64,000 nt of DNA from Pristionchus mayeri (lineage: Eukaryota > Nematoda > Chromadorea > Rhabditida > Neodiplogasteridae), in contig BTRK01000001.1 in the NCBI GenBank assembly GCA_036245805.1, positions 15,879,087 to 15,943,086 of the forward strand. The letters run 5' to 3'. Below are positions 16,982 through 30,400 of this stretch, piece after piece (the first letter of the stretch is position 1; each line of letters starts with the position of its first letter). The notes beneath the pieces were generated by a model. That model saw nothing but the letters and a program-made list of their open reading frames with translations, did no database searches and was not told the origin of the DNA. The translations under genes and the position numbers were made by a program.

Positions 16982-18589
16982 TGCCAATCTGAGATTGACC
17001 GGACCCGCGCCGATTCTGCTGAAGTTTCAACGTTTTTATGACCATTTACCGCCTCGGTGGAATCGCGTTTCACTGCTTTGTATAGAACTAATATCGCAGC
17101 CAATTCTGATCGTGCTCACTGAACTAGCGGAGAAAAATTGTAAAAATATAGTGTTTCGTGAAGTAGGTAGAATATAGTTCCACGTTGGATGCGCGTTTCA
17201 GTGATTGGTAAAGAGCAGTAAGGTTTTCGGACTTCGATTCTGACCTCTAAGTCTATTTAGAAAAACAAACTCATTTTTACCCATTCGCACTCGGTAATTT
17301 ACTATGGTTCGAGGGAATTGGGTGTTAGTGCTTGGACGTACTACTTGAGAACTTTGATCGTTGATGTGCGTTGAGGAAAACAACCAACCGCACTTTTGCC
17401 AGGAAGCAGAGGGGAAACGCGTTCTACAGAGACAACTTTGGGCGTTGAGAATTATTTTCTTTGATTCCACTCCACACTCTTTCTTAACAGTATTCTTCCT
17501 AAATTTTGGGTTGGTTGATTCGCGTTTCGTACTGTAGTTTATTGTGCAAGTGCTCGCGAACTTGGATAGTTGAAGACAAAGTTACAGAATATAACATTAC
17601 AATGACGCAGGCGATCAGGAAGTGGGCCGTCCCTCTGTCTTTCTGGTAGGTCAGAGGGCAGCAGGGGCGAGAGAGCACGCTGGATGGAGAGAGCGCCAGA
17701 CGATCAGACAGCTTCTGCGCACGCTATTAGGGAGTGAATGCGTACCCACTTCGTCCGTCCCATTCTCTCTGCCTCTCTACTTTCTCTCCCTCTCGAGCCC
17801 TAGGGGTGGGGAAGAGGAGGACAGCCTGGCGGCCTCCCTCATTGTGTCCCGGCTGTCTTTTAGGACCTCTTCTTCTTCTTTATGCCACTCCTTTGTCGTC
17901 CGGACTCTCTCACTTTCGCGTATTCTCTCGCTCGCTCGTTTTTTTGGGTTGTCGTGAAATAGCGGAAGGAAAGACTCGATATATAAAGACTGCGGAGTCC
18001 TCCAGTTTCAACGAAGCGCGCGATCGATTCGTGGTACTGTAGGCTCCATTTTTCGATCGATAATTGACTGTATCCAGTTGGGGAGTGACCCGCCTTAGGG
18101 TGTTTGCCTCAGTGCGCCTGGCTGGGTGTGGGTCTCGAGTTAAAGCAGATCATGTCAGCCTTTTTTCTGGGCAAATTCTCTCGATTCATTCGTCCGCTCG
18201 TCTATTTTCTCCATCATGAGTTATTTTGTACAAGCGTTGAAAGTTTAGTGAACCCCCTATCTCTATCTCTATCTTTATTAAATAGGTGCTGAAACAATTT
18301 CCTTATTACAGTTTTTTCTCTCTCGATGATGTGGTAGATGCCTAGAAATTGATTATATTTGTATAGAGACCATTGTAATTAGGCGATATTTGTATTCAGA
18401 CCATGCTAATTAGTAATGAGCTGTGGCAGGACAGCGAGGGGTTGTCCGAGTGTTTGCCCACTATATACTTACGCGCGCTCTGGTCCCTTCCTTCCATCCT
18501 CCCCCTCTCCTTCGCTTGATAGCGGAGTGCCCTGAGGGTGTTTACACGAGAGTTCGCGTCGCTTTGAGTCTCCTCTCCCTGGAGTGACA

Positions 18590-19200
18590 GTGTGTATACG
18601 TAGTGGATTCGGCAGCTTTAGAGTATTGGTTGGTTAGAAGGAGAAAGCGCCGATCTATCGGTTTGCCTGGGATTCGTCGAGACTAGATGGAAAACGCGTG
18701 GCCTGGAGCCACCCAGTTCCTGGATCGGTTAATAAGCTAGCACTCTTAATTGTAGCCCATCTGCCTTTTAATGTTTTTGTTGAAAACTTTGTCTATAACC
18801 AATTGAGTATGCAAGTTACGCGAGATTATATGGACTGCGTGTGGCGCCGATGTTCCCAGCGAGAATTGTTAGAGATGAATTGTTAGAGAGTTTATGCTGC
18901 ATCCTAAAACAATTACTTGCGTGCCCTCGTGTTTCCCTCTCTGTGCGTGATAGATCCCTTACTGCTATCAAGTATTTTTGAATTTTGTTCGGCTTGCACC
19001 TCCTATTGATGAACCAACTTTACTAGAATTCATATGGATGGTGTGTGACACCAATCCTCACGGCTGAGATTGTTAAGTGTCTGAGCAATGGTTTGCACTT
19101 GAGTTGTAATTTCTCAGAAGAATGTAAAGTGCGAAGTGAGGAGGAGCAGTGATCAGGAAGTCGCGGAGTCTTCCTGTAGCGACAGTGTGTATAGCAATAT
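18590..19200. repeat. Diverged 0.6-kb duplication, unit A
   Basis: It shares a long colinear series of landmarks with 19440-20135. These include TACGTAGTGGATTC, ACGCGAGATT..ATATGGACTGC, GTGGCGCCGAT, GTGATAGATCCCTT, TTCATATGGATGGTGT and GAATGTAAAGTGC. Identity is perhaps three quarters, with indels. No frame is conserved between the copies, so this looks like duplicated non-coding or repeat DNA. Confidence 0.6.
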
Positions 19201-19439
19201 TAAAACTTTCCGACAATGCTAGTTGACCACCTAAGCCGCTAAATCGCTGAGCCGGCCTTTAGTACTTTAATTATTATCCTCTTAAAAGTGTTTTAAATTT
19301 AAATTCTTGCGTTTAATACTCACCGCAGGCCATAGGGATTCAAGGCCATATGAGGCAGGGAAAATATTAGGAAATAACTTTCTACTTTTTCGTTCCGCTT
19401 GTTTAGTCGCGTACTCGGCAGGGTGTAGGACATCTTTTT

Positions 19440-20135
19440 ATAATCTTATATTATACGTAGTGGATTCTGTAGCTTTAGAAAATATGGGTTGTTGTGAAAA
19501 CAATCGCTGGGGTCTATCGAATTGTGGGAGATTTGTCGAGGCTAGATGGGAAGCCTGCGGCACCGATCCACCAGCGAGTGAATTGGTTACTGATCGAGAG
19601 ATGTGCTAGCACACCCAGGAGTTGCAGCCTGCCTGCTTTTTAAAATTTTTTGATGAGAAACGTGATCAGTACTAATTGAGTATGCTTGTAACGCGAGATT
19701 TCATATGGACTGCTTGTGGCGCCGATTCTCCCAGTGAAAATGTTTGTGAGAGAAGCAGAAATGGAAGTTCATGTACCATCCTAAATCAGTTATTGGCGTG
19801 CCCTGAATTTTCCTTTACCGTGGGTGATAGATCCCTTGCTGCTAGTTATTTGATTTTTAATGAAATTCGAATTCACCACATTGTTGATCCATTTTTATAA
19901 TATTTCATATGAATGGTGTTTGGCACGAATCCTCATGGCTGAATTTGTTGTGTGTGATCATTGGTTTGCGCTTGAGTGATAATTTTTTGAAGAATGTAAA
20001 GTGCAAATTGAAGAAGCAAAGTATGCGTGATTTCATAGGGCACCCTTGTGGCATCAATCCTCCCAGCGGGTGATTCGCTGATTGAGAGGAGAAGGAGCAG
20101 TGATTAGGGGGGTCGCAGTGGTACCTAGAGATGGC
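19440..20135. repeat. Diverged 0.6-kb duplication, unit B
   Basis: This is the second copy of the segment at 18590-19200, in the same orientation and order (for example TACGTAGTGGATTCTGTAGC, GTGGCGCCGATTCTCCCAG, GGGTGATAGATCCCTTGCTG, GAATGTAAAGTGCAAATTG). It is longer than unit A because of small insertions. Confidence 0.6.
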
Positions 20136-21439
20136 GCGAGTGGAGAATCTCCACCTTGGCAAAGCTCCCTAATTGGTTAGAGAATCGAGAGGGTGCGCAA
20201 AGTGTCAGTGATAATCGCTGATTTCGCAGCGAGTCTTGCGATAATCGCTCGCTGAAATTGTCACCTTGAATCAGTGAGAAGGGGAGATGATCATCCTCCC
20301 TAATTGTACTGTATCTTTTCCCTTTTCGCCCCTTGGTCGGTGCTGAGAGTAATCGTCTGACTCTCTCGTGTGCGCATGCTCTCTCGCTTTCTCTAACCAG
20401 CGAGAGAGCGTGCAAAATGAGGAGAGTCAGAGTGATGTGTTTTGTGCGAGTGGCATGAGATCTTTGCACCGTAATCCTCTCTAGGTCGCGCACGATCTGG
20501 GAAGGGAGACAGGGCGAGAGTATGGGAACAGGAGAGAGTTCACAGTTGGTCACATCATCGTGATAATGTTCCCGTCGTCATTCGCCTATCTTGTCACATC
20601 CTTGCACCTCGTCACTTCCTTGATTCGGCGGGAAGTTCGTGGCTAGTTCGACTAGACTTGAGCATTGGTTGCAGCTGAGTTTCAAAATATGGGAGCGTGC
20701 CGGCAAGTTCAGCCACAAAACCGGCTGGGTTTGCAGAATCTGGTATCCACAAATTTTAAGAATTACGATGGGCACTCTATCCTAATACGGGGAGGATCTT
20801 TAGCCATAGTGATGGTGAGCTTGTAATTGTGTACGCGGAAATTTTCCCCACCTGCGAGTTTCTGACTATTGAAATATCCATTAACTATTTGCTCATTAGC
20901 TGCTCCAATTTCTTGGAGAGCACGCTGCATAAATTAAAATTATTCTATTCTGAGATTGTCCCGAACGGCCTGCGTGTTTTTTGCTATGGACTTTTGCCAT
21001 ACATCGTTCAGATTTTCAAGACGCTAATCTCTATTCGCCATAATTCCTAAAAAAATAAACAATCTTACTTGGCAATATTTCTCACCACTGGCCGCGAATT
21101 CTTGCTGCCGACGCCTTTCTTTAATCCTTTACTACTCCATCATGATAGCCCGCCGCTGTAATCTATATTTTACGAAAATTTGTTCTACCACGCTCAAAAA
21201 TCTTTATTGGACTTTCTTGCGAGATTCTTGTTCCTGGAGAGTTTCGTTATCCGTTTGCATGCGAGTTGACAATGAATTCTCAATTATTGTCTCTAAAATA
21301 TTATTCTATTTTCTTTTGCGATTTCTCTCCTTGTCGCCTGTTGCGAGTTTCGTGTTCCTGTAGATCTACACTACATGGTCGCTTTTCTATGATGACAATG
21401 CCAATCGATCATTCTATCTAACATATTATCGATCTGCAG
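20136..21439. other. Region upstream of the first TMCC exon
   Basis: No gene was identified. A hairpin-family copy lies at 20357-20429. The promoter and first exon or exons of the TMCC gene may be here, but I could not locate a start codon with a compatible donor. Confidence 0.4.
20357..20429. repeat. CTCTCTCG/CGAGAGAG hairpin element (well-preserved copy)
   Basis: The left arm is GACTCTCTCGTGTGCGCATG then CTCTCTCGC, the centre TTTCTCTAACCAG, and the right arm CGAGAGAGCGTGC, AAAATGAGGAGAGTC. It is almost the same as 14397-14469 in arms and centre. Confidence 0.7.
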
Positions 21440-24400
21440 CGATTTCTCCCCATTCGCGTTCCTCCTCGTCCGCCTTTGCCGGCATCCGTGAATGGATGAG
21501 CGCGTCACGCGCGTACGCGGAGAGCCGCGAGCCAAGCGTCAGCGCGACCGGAGCGTCACCTAGAAGGAACACCGCCGGAGAGGAGGCAGCAAACGGAACT
21601 GATAGGTACGGTAGAATATCGACTAATTTGGTATAGTGTGATTACTAGCGCGGCAGCATGAGGTGCCGCTGAGAGGTATATTATTGATTTATGGTGGTGT
21701 TGGATGCAGGTTACGGTAGTCTGCGTATTGATTAGCGTGCATTTGGCGTGATTGGGTGCGATAGTCAGGCGCGTGGTACTGGATAGTAGCCAATCTGATC
21801 AGCATGCGGGAAATCATGCGCTCCGTTCTCTCTTTCTCGCGCCTCTTCCTGGCGGGGGTTTGTCCCACCCACTTCTCTTTCTCTTCTAAGGTTCATCTGA
21901 ATGGACTGATTCTCTCCCATTTGTCCTAGAGAGAGAGAGAAAGAGAGTGAAAATGAGAAGTTAGTTCATTGCGCATTCAGACGCTCGCTCATTCATTTAC
22001 TCCGCCACGAAATTTTCTCATGAGAATAAGCTTTGAGGAGTGAGAGAATCCCTTATCTCGCTGGTGCTAGAAACAGTCTAACGACGTTTTCTGAAAGAGG
22101 TGATGGTAAGAAGATCCTGGGCGGAAATTGAATGCCGATGCACTAATTCCGATCGTCCATTTCCTCCTAGAGATGGGCGTTCTCTGATATGATTCATGCT
22201 GCCGGCTGACCTATACCAGGAGTGAGAGGAGAAGAGGAAGGGGAGAGAGCTGTTTTCCCTTGTACAACTTGCTCCGAATTTGTTCGTACGCGTCAAAGTG
22301 GTAGTATGATTCACTCAATTTTCCCCTAGAACTGGCTGAAAGTGTTTGGAATTGAAGAGAGACAGCCATTTATCGGTCACCCCCGCTTCCTTTTTTCCCC
22401 ATTATGGAACTACAATCGCCGCTGACTCAGCTACAGCGGTACCAGTTGGGAGTAATGGCGACTGACTCTCTTCAGTTTCCACACTATCTCGCCGCGAGTG
22501 ATTAGTACAGCGAGGGTTTTGTTGTGAACGGGGAGGAGATCGAGATAAGATTAGACCGTTTTTTCGGACGCGCCGATCGATAGCACTGATTGGTGGGATT
22601 CGCAACTGCCTGCTTTAGTCTCTGCTCCTTGGTTAAAGTCACCCGTTGTTTATTAGTTTCTGACAATAGTGATCTATTCGGTGGTTTATCGGCTCACAAT
22701 GTATTACTCGCATTCTGGGTACAACCAACAAATTGATGCAGCTCATACAAATAATGTAGTTCATCTGTTTGCTAGGCCTTTGCAGTACATTTCATGGATT
22801 CCTATTTATCCTGTAGAAGGCGTGATACGCGATCGGGAGGTAATCTCTTTTCTTGAATTGAAACCACCCGCTTGTTCTGTGCCACTAAGTTTGCTTATGT
22901 ATCATTTGATTGTACAATTCGTAGTGGGATCTGCGTTTGCGTAGAAAATTATCAATACTCGACAATCAATTTACGTTTCATACTGATGACCTTCAAATTT
23001 CGTATGAATTACTGTTCAAGATTAGAAGATCGAGTGTCTTGACAGAATCGTTTCAGTTTTCATGAGTGAAGGGGGGATTATTTGGGTGGCGGGGCTAGGA
23101 ATTTGTCCTTTTTTACTTGCTATCTCTGAGTCACCCGCTGTTTCATCGCTACTGTAAATGTTTATTCCATAATGTGTGACTCATACACGTTACTATCAAA
23201 ATTGACAGTTTAAAAACTTTATAATATATTCCTACATTTCGATCCAAATTGTTGTAGTAGTCATCATCTTGCCACCGTTGTAACTTCCTAATTCCAGGCC
23301 CGTCGACGACGGCAACAACAGCAACAGTCGACCTCGCGGATCGTCATCTGGAGCACTCGGCGCAGCCACCGTTAACGGTACGGTAGGAGTACGGTAGCCG
23401 TTGGGGCGATACGGGGGTTACGGTAGCCTACGTTTGGTAATAGTCGTCGTTACAGCAATTTCGACGACGCCAAAGAAGGGTGGGCTGTTGAGCGGACTGC
23501 GCAACCCGATGGTTGCCCTAAAGGCCAGCGTGAGTACAGTAATCATTTGCAGAATGTTGAGCTATCGATGACTGGCTAATTTGCAGTCAGACGGGGAGGG
23601 ATCCTCTAACCGGGACGGTTCCTCGGAGGGCGGCGCCTCTCCCTCGGATGAGAATGAGACGAGGGCGAGATTAGAGGCCAAGATTAATGCAGCTGTGCAT
23701 AAACTCGCCCTGATCAACCAGGAGAAAGAACGTGAGTAGATTACGGTAGGAGTACGGTAGTCAGGGGGACGACTACGGTAGGCATCCGAACATGGGATGT
23801 GAATAGCAGCGAGGGGTTTTAAGATAGTTTTTCTCTACTTTGAGTTGATCGCTGATGAAACGTGACCAGTTGGTTAGGCGCCGCGTAGGAATTGAATGGT
23901 CGCTGGGAATAAATGATTAATTTCATGTTACTGTGAGAATAGAAAGCGTAGTCCGTGGTGTGGTGGGCGAGATTTAGTACATTTGTTTCTAAGTATACGC
24001 GGAACATTTTTCCTCCGCGTTCCGCGTATATTTAGAAACAAATGTACTAAATCTCGCCCACCACACCACGGACTACGCTTTCTATTCTCACAGTACTAAC
24101 GCGCACAAATTAAGTAGCCAAATAGTCTTTAATTTTTTAAATTGTATTTTTATTATCGTTGTTTTTCAGGCGAGCTGGACGAATTCTACGCGATGTCGAA
24201 CAAGGTCGAAGCTGCTGGAGGTGAGATATACTTTCTGAATCTTGCAGCATACGGTATTATTGATTGATTGTTCAATTATCGATTGATTTACAGGTCGCGA
24301 CACTCCTCACATGGCGCGCATCAAACAGCACTTCGACAAGAAGAACAAGAAGAGCACGGCGCTGGCTGACGCAGTGCAGGTATGGTAGCAGGAGGGGAGG

Positions 24401-27400
24401 GGCAAGGGTACGGTAGTGATGAAAGGATACGGTAGATCAAGGAGAGCACGGATATTGTTACTTTTAGAAAAAAAGAAAGGAAAGTGCATTAAACAGAGCA
24501 GATCTCTGATTCAAAAGTATCTGTGTGAAGCGAGCATTTGACGGTTCGCTTTTTTCGCCGACACACTTTCTTATTTTGCGTTACCAAGGAATATCATATG
24601 ACTAGCACGCACTTCTCACGTTCTCTGTTTTATTCGCTCACCTGGCCTGCAAGTGATCATCCGGAATAGCGAAAACACAGCCTTGCGGATTATTCTAATG
24701 TGGGGAGAGCGTACTAGGCGCGTTGATCGTGTGATAGCGAGACAATGCGATGCACCCGCAGGGAGATTGGAGAAAATTCTAATTCGGCGTATGTTCGTGT
24801 TTCACTGGTACTAGAAATCTAGTGGGCTTATGGTTATTCGATCAAAAGTAGAGCAAAATCGAAAAAAAATAATACTTCTAATTGGAGGGGACATTGCTTT
24901 GTTTGTGAACGAAAAAAGAACAGGATTAATATTTAATTTAAGAAGAAGTTGGCTGGATACGAGGCGCGATTGGCTGATTTGAACGGGGGAGGCAGCGGAG
25001 CTGCTCCCGATCCACACAAAGGACATACCGTAATACAGAACATACGGTAAGTGGAGGGTACTGTAGTCAAAGCCGAGTTTCATTATCTGTAATTATTACT
25101 AACGTGTATTATGATGTGTACAGGGAATGCTATAGGGATGGTTCGGGTTACTGTAAGAAGAGGATTATCGATTGATTTCTCAGGCGAATGGGCGCGAACG
25201 CGAAACAGATGACGTCAACGGTCGTCTCGGCGCCGTACGAGCTGGCGCAGAAACTAAAGAGAGGAACGATGGGCAACAGCATCGACCCAGCTGATGGTAC
25301 GGTAGGGGAGGGGATACTGTAGAAGGGAGGATACGGTAGCGCGTGGGGATAGTGTAGAGTTGTTGTCGACGGGTACGCGATCCGCGAAGCACTCGGTGCA
25401 CAAAATATTGTGTTGATCAGTTGGAAAGCACTCCCGGTGATTTCGTGATTCGCTGACTCGAGATAGGCACACGCTTTTCTTCGGGATTGTTGGTAATAAA
25501 AGTGAAATCATAATATTTTCCTCATTCGCAGGCGAGCTTCTCGGTCACTCGCAGTTCTACCCATCGTCGGCCTCCCGCTCTACGAGGTACGGTAGGGGGG
25601 ACTTCGGTAGATGGACTGTATCAATCGATGACTGATGAGTACTGTAATATGGCTGACTACAGATGAAAATGCGATTCTCGAATCTTGCAGTGGCGTTGCT
25701 CCCTCCTCACAGCAGTCTTCGGCCCCTGCAAAGCCCAAGTCGGCGACGCTGCCCGCCAACATGCGCATGAGCCCCGTGGACCTGGAGGCTGCTGCAGCTG
25801 CTGCAGGTGAGAGCTTGCTGCGATGATGATCAGTTATAGAAGCATTTTCGACGTAAATCAAAATTTGTAGAAAAATTTACAGTGATTTTTGATTTTTTTT
25901 AACAGGTGAGTGCGGGTTGCACTGAGCGTTTAGGTTCGCAGTGTTTGGAATCCGCCGATGCTCTCGACTTCCATCTGATAAGACTATAAGCTTTACATTC
26001 TCCAATAATTGTGTTCCAGCTCCCTTTCCGTCCGGTTCCAGCAACGGGACGTCTCCCTCTATGGAGTGGCCAAAGAGACGAGAAGGAAGTGGACGAAGAG
26101 CCGATGGAGAGAATAGAGGTACGGTAGAGTACAGTACCTGATGAGGTGGAATGGTAGGATAGCGCCTATTATGTCCAGATGTTGGCAGGGATTGACTGTA
26201 AGTAACAAAACCCGGGAGGATACACACTAGCTCATCTAAAAAAGAGGGTGTTTAAAGAAAATTGATACCGTGAAATTGTTTGAAACATGAGGGGAACAAA
26301 CCAAAAACAGGGAGGATCTTGCTGCTTGAAGACATTGTGTCCACGTATGATTCCGACGGGTCGGGATGCTTGCTGATTCATCACTATAATTGTTTTCGTT
26401 CAAATGGCACGTGGTAAATGTCAAAGCAGTAATTGGGTTTGAGGAAATGGGAAAAAAACTCACTAGTTTATTGCCGGTTGCATGTTTGTTTCGAATACTG
26501 CGGAAATGGAGATTTTCAATTACGCCCTATGATCGTGTATAAAATGAATAAAATTGAATTAACTTGTTACTCCTCGCACGTATTTTGAGAGTGTAGATCA
26601 AACGTGCCTTGTTGTTTTGAATTTCAATCAATAATCTCTCTTCCCTTTCCAGATCGTTCCTCCGAGGCTAAGAAGGAGGGCAGCAGTGCGGGGAATGAGC
26701 ACTCGCTAGCCCGTCTGCCTCCCCTCGGATCACTCCTGGCAGAGAAGAAGGAGAAGGGAGGGCCGAGGAAGGACGAGGGAAGACCCCTCAGTCCCGATAT
26801 CGTCCAATTCACCCTCGTTCCCAGGGTACGGTAGATGCATTATTGATTTATTTCTTAAAGCATTCATGACTATTCTCAGGGTACGGTAAAGGGATTATTG
26901 ATTTTAAAAAATAAAACATTCGCTTTAACACCCGATCCTTCTGTGATTCACTTACTGAGCTTGTAGTTCGGATCATTTCTTGTCAGGAAAGTAAGCTTGA
27001 CGTGTGTGTTTGTGACTGACGAGAGTTCAGGGTAAAGCGACTGGCTACGAACTGCTTATCACCAATGAGAGAGATTGAAGGGGATAGAGATAACAAGAAA
27101 AGGGAAAGGTGAAAAAATGAGACGTTTCTTAGTAATGTTCTCTAATTGTCTAGAGAGACGAGAGAGTGTGTGATTAGAGGAGAGCGGTGAACCCTCCCCC
27201 TTCCTTCTCCCCCAATTGTAGTGGGTGACTCAGCAAGGTGATAGGGAGCGCTGAGTAACGGACGGTATTTCCGAATTCATTCGCCCTTCATTCCTTCCTT
27301 CTCCCTCTTCATCTTTCGCTCCGATGTTGACTCACAACGAACCCGGTAGCTGTAGGGAACAGGCCATGGCTAGAGGATATTACGGTCGCCAGACGATGGT

Positions 27401-30400
27401 AGGTGAAATACGGGATTTTTGGGGTTGCATGGTGGTTTTATGGTCAGCAGCCACTAGGCGGTTTCGGGCAAGTGGACGTGTAGATATGTAGTACGGGAGA
27501 TGTTCCTTGCTCGAAAAGTGCTTGTCTTGGTAGATATAACAATACAAAATTGCAGACGTCGATAACACCCGGCAACACGGATATGAGTGTGTCTGAGCAG
27601 GTTTGTATTATTACTATTATTTTTGTGTTTTAGTAATCAATTATTGATTTTTGTAAATGCTTAAACTTTAAAATTATTGATTTTTTTATAAATGTTTACA
27701 CTTTAAAATTTTAGATCGCTGCAATGTTCGATGAGATGAAACAGCTGCGACAGCACAATAGATCCTTCGTGCAGCACATGGACAAGCTGCAGGTATACGG
27801 TAATTGAGGGTTACGGTAGGTTACTGTAGGATGGGCGAGATAGTGAGATAGGCAGCTTACAGTCAGCATTTATATGGTTCATGCTGATACTGAAAATTTT
27901 ATTTTCCATATGTGCGCGCGAAATATTAAACACGTTTAATTAGTTTCTGCTTTCAGGAAAAGGTGCAACACGAACTTGCGGCGCAGCAAAAGACGCTCGC
28001 TGAGGAGCGATTCAGATTCGATCGGTGAGTGATGATCTTTGATCTCTGTGCTGCTACAGTGCACTAATTGGCGATTGATAATCGATTACTGTTGTATAAT
28101 TGATCATTGATCTCTTGCAGTTTGGAGGAGAATCTGAACGAGTTCATCGAGTTGCACCAGGCAGAGACGAGCTCACTCAAACACGAACTGCAGGTGAGAG
28201 AGAGAGAGGCCGAATGACAACTATGACGCCATTCCGCCTTCGATACATCAAAGGCGGCACGACGTCATAGTTCTCATCCAACCTAGTGCCGATGAGAACC
28301 CATCTGATGAGAACCAAAAAGTACTCTTCTCCAGAGTTGTCACATTAGGTTCCCATACTGTCATAACATCTTCTGCGAAAATACTAAGGAAGTGTACTTT
28401 TTTGGTTCTCATCCGACCTATTGCGATGAGAGAAGAAGGAAAGAAAGAGAGGAATGAATCACTAATATTCAATCTGGAGGTAAATCATCTCTGCTTCATG
28501 AGTTGGGGTAGAACGCCGATATTGATAGCGTACGGTATCTGAAAAATTAAGAGAAAGGGAGGAATGAATGACTAATTTCTAATCTGGAAACAAATTGCAT
28601 GTGTGTTTCACAAATACCTTGAAAGAATTGGAAGTTCCCGAACAGTGATCACGTTCTCTTTTCAGGGCTATAAAATAAATCAATATTTGTATTAGTTGAG
28701 GGATCAATAATAAGAACACTAATCTTCATCCTTTCAGTTGATCGCCTCTCGCATCGACTACCAGTACAACGATCGATTCAAGAAAGTCGAGGAGAACCTG
28801 GAGAGCACCCAGAATCATGTGAGTATTTTTTTCACTTGGCATGCACGATAACATTGGATTGCGTAGAGTGGTAGAGGGATAACGCCTCACTGAAACTGGA
28901 ATGGTGAGGGAGCTGTTTCTGAGAAGTTAATTAGATTTTGCGTTTCCCCTACAATAACTCGAAAAGGTACAAAACTACTTCACGCGACGCTTATTTATGC
29001 GCTGTTTTGATCATACTTGGGAAAATATGCCTACCGCTTTCGACCGCAATAAGAAACTAGGCATTGAGTCCCTAGAGAAGCGTAGAATAACGATTGATGT
29101 AAGAGTAGCCACAAATCTCATACGAGGCAAATATAGTATATCCAACCGAAAACAACATTATTTCAAAATTTACTATACGCGAAACGGCATGAACTTCAAC
29201 AACCCTGGATCGAATCATAACTACAGACACCATAGCTTCTTTCCAAGAGCGGCAACGCTTTTAGTAAACACCGAGAATGAAACCAGTTCCCCTGAATAGG
29301 TCCTCCTGACTCCATGACCCTTTTATCCTGTCATTAACCAGTGATTCTCATCGTCATTCATTTTCCTGTTCTATTTTTAATGTTATCTCACGTTATTTCG
29401 TACGAAATAGCATAAATATATCTCAGATATTGACTGTAAAATATTAACTCTGCGTATATACCAGTAGTGCGGACTATTGCTTCAATTCACTGTTAAGGAA
29501 AAAATATCTATTGTGTGTGATCAGATTTTTTCGCCTTTGTGAGTTTGTTCTAGGGGGTTTGTAGTTGGTGATAGGCTATGTTATGCGAGAGATTTGGAGT
29601 TCATCAATATCGAGACCATTGTAGAGCCAATAATATAAATTCACCAAACATATTCCTACTCACAATAATCGTTGTCTTCTCAGATGTTCCGTGTGGAGAA
29701 TTCGCTTCGTTCGTCTCTCGAAGTCAAGGAGGGAGGACCGTGGTTCAACGCACTCTTGCTCTCTGGTAAAATCAAAGACGTTTTGTGATTGTTTTTTTGA
29801 CTCATGATCTTTTGCCATATTGTTGCCAGCCCGAAGCCCGATGTTTCCTGGTTGAAAAATATTGAGATTATTGGTATTCTTATTGAGATTCTGATCTTTG
29901 ATCTTTGAGGCGCGACGATCCTCGTGGAGCTTCTCAAGATAGGCCTCTACTTGACTGCGGTCGTCCTCGATTTCTTCCGTCCCTTCACTGGCACGAGGTA
30001 CGGTAGCTTATTGATTAATTTTGCCACGTTTGGATTCTGTCTTTTCTATGAAAATACGTCTCTTCTATGACAATAATTGGGCTTATTTTGGGTTTATGAT
30101 AGCGAACTCTTGAAGCAGAATTTCACTGCTGTGATGCTTTAAAAACAACAACAACAACAATGAAAATAATCTAAATCGTCCCAGGACGAAGGCGGGCTTC
30201 TTCCTGCTAGTTCTCTTCCTCTCCTTCTTCCTCCTCCAGAATGCGGGATGGATCGTCGGCCTCTTCAGCAGCAACAGCGGAGCTGCAGCCAATGCTAATT
30301 CCAGTGAGTTGCAGCCAGGGCAGAAGGAGGGGGAACAGTGCTTGAAATTTTAGGGCATGAGATTTTCTGATAGGGGCATTAGATTAGGTTCAATGGAATA

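Larger units (their letters stand above)
13060..18540. other. Gene-poor, purine/pyrimidine-rich intergenic region
   Basis: I recognise no conserved gene. GA/CT-rich low-complexity DNA creates many overlapping open frames on both strands. Hairpin-family copies, complete or partial, lie at 14058-14125, 14397-14469, about 16218-16265, 16825-16900 and 17900-17940. An ATG at 17600 opens a short frame (MTQAIRKWAVPLSF) ending at a good donor (TCTGGTAGGT, 17643). It could be a first exon of the downstream TMCC gene, but its phase does not match the exon at 21440, so at least one further exon would be needed. Confidence 0.45.

Noticed and set aside
20125..20553. Open frame of 142 codons on the - strand
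   Set aside because: Its most repeated part (LHALSLVRESERA) is the translation of the hairpin element at 20357-20429; the same words appear wherever that element is translated.
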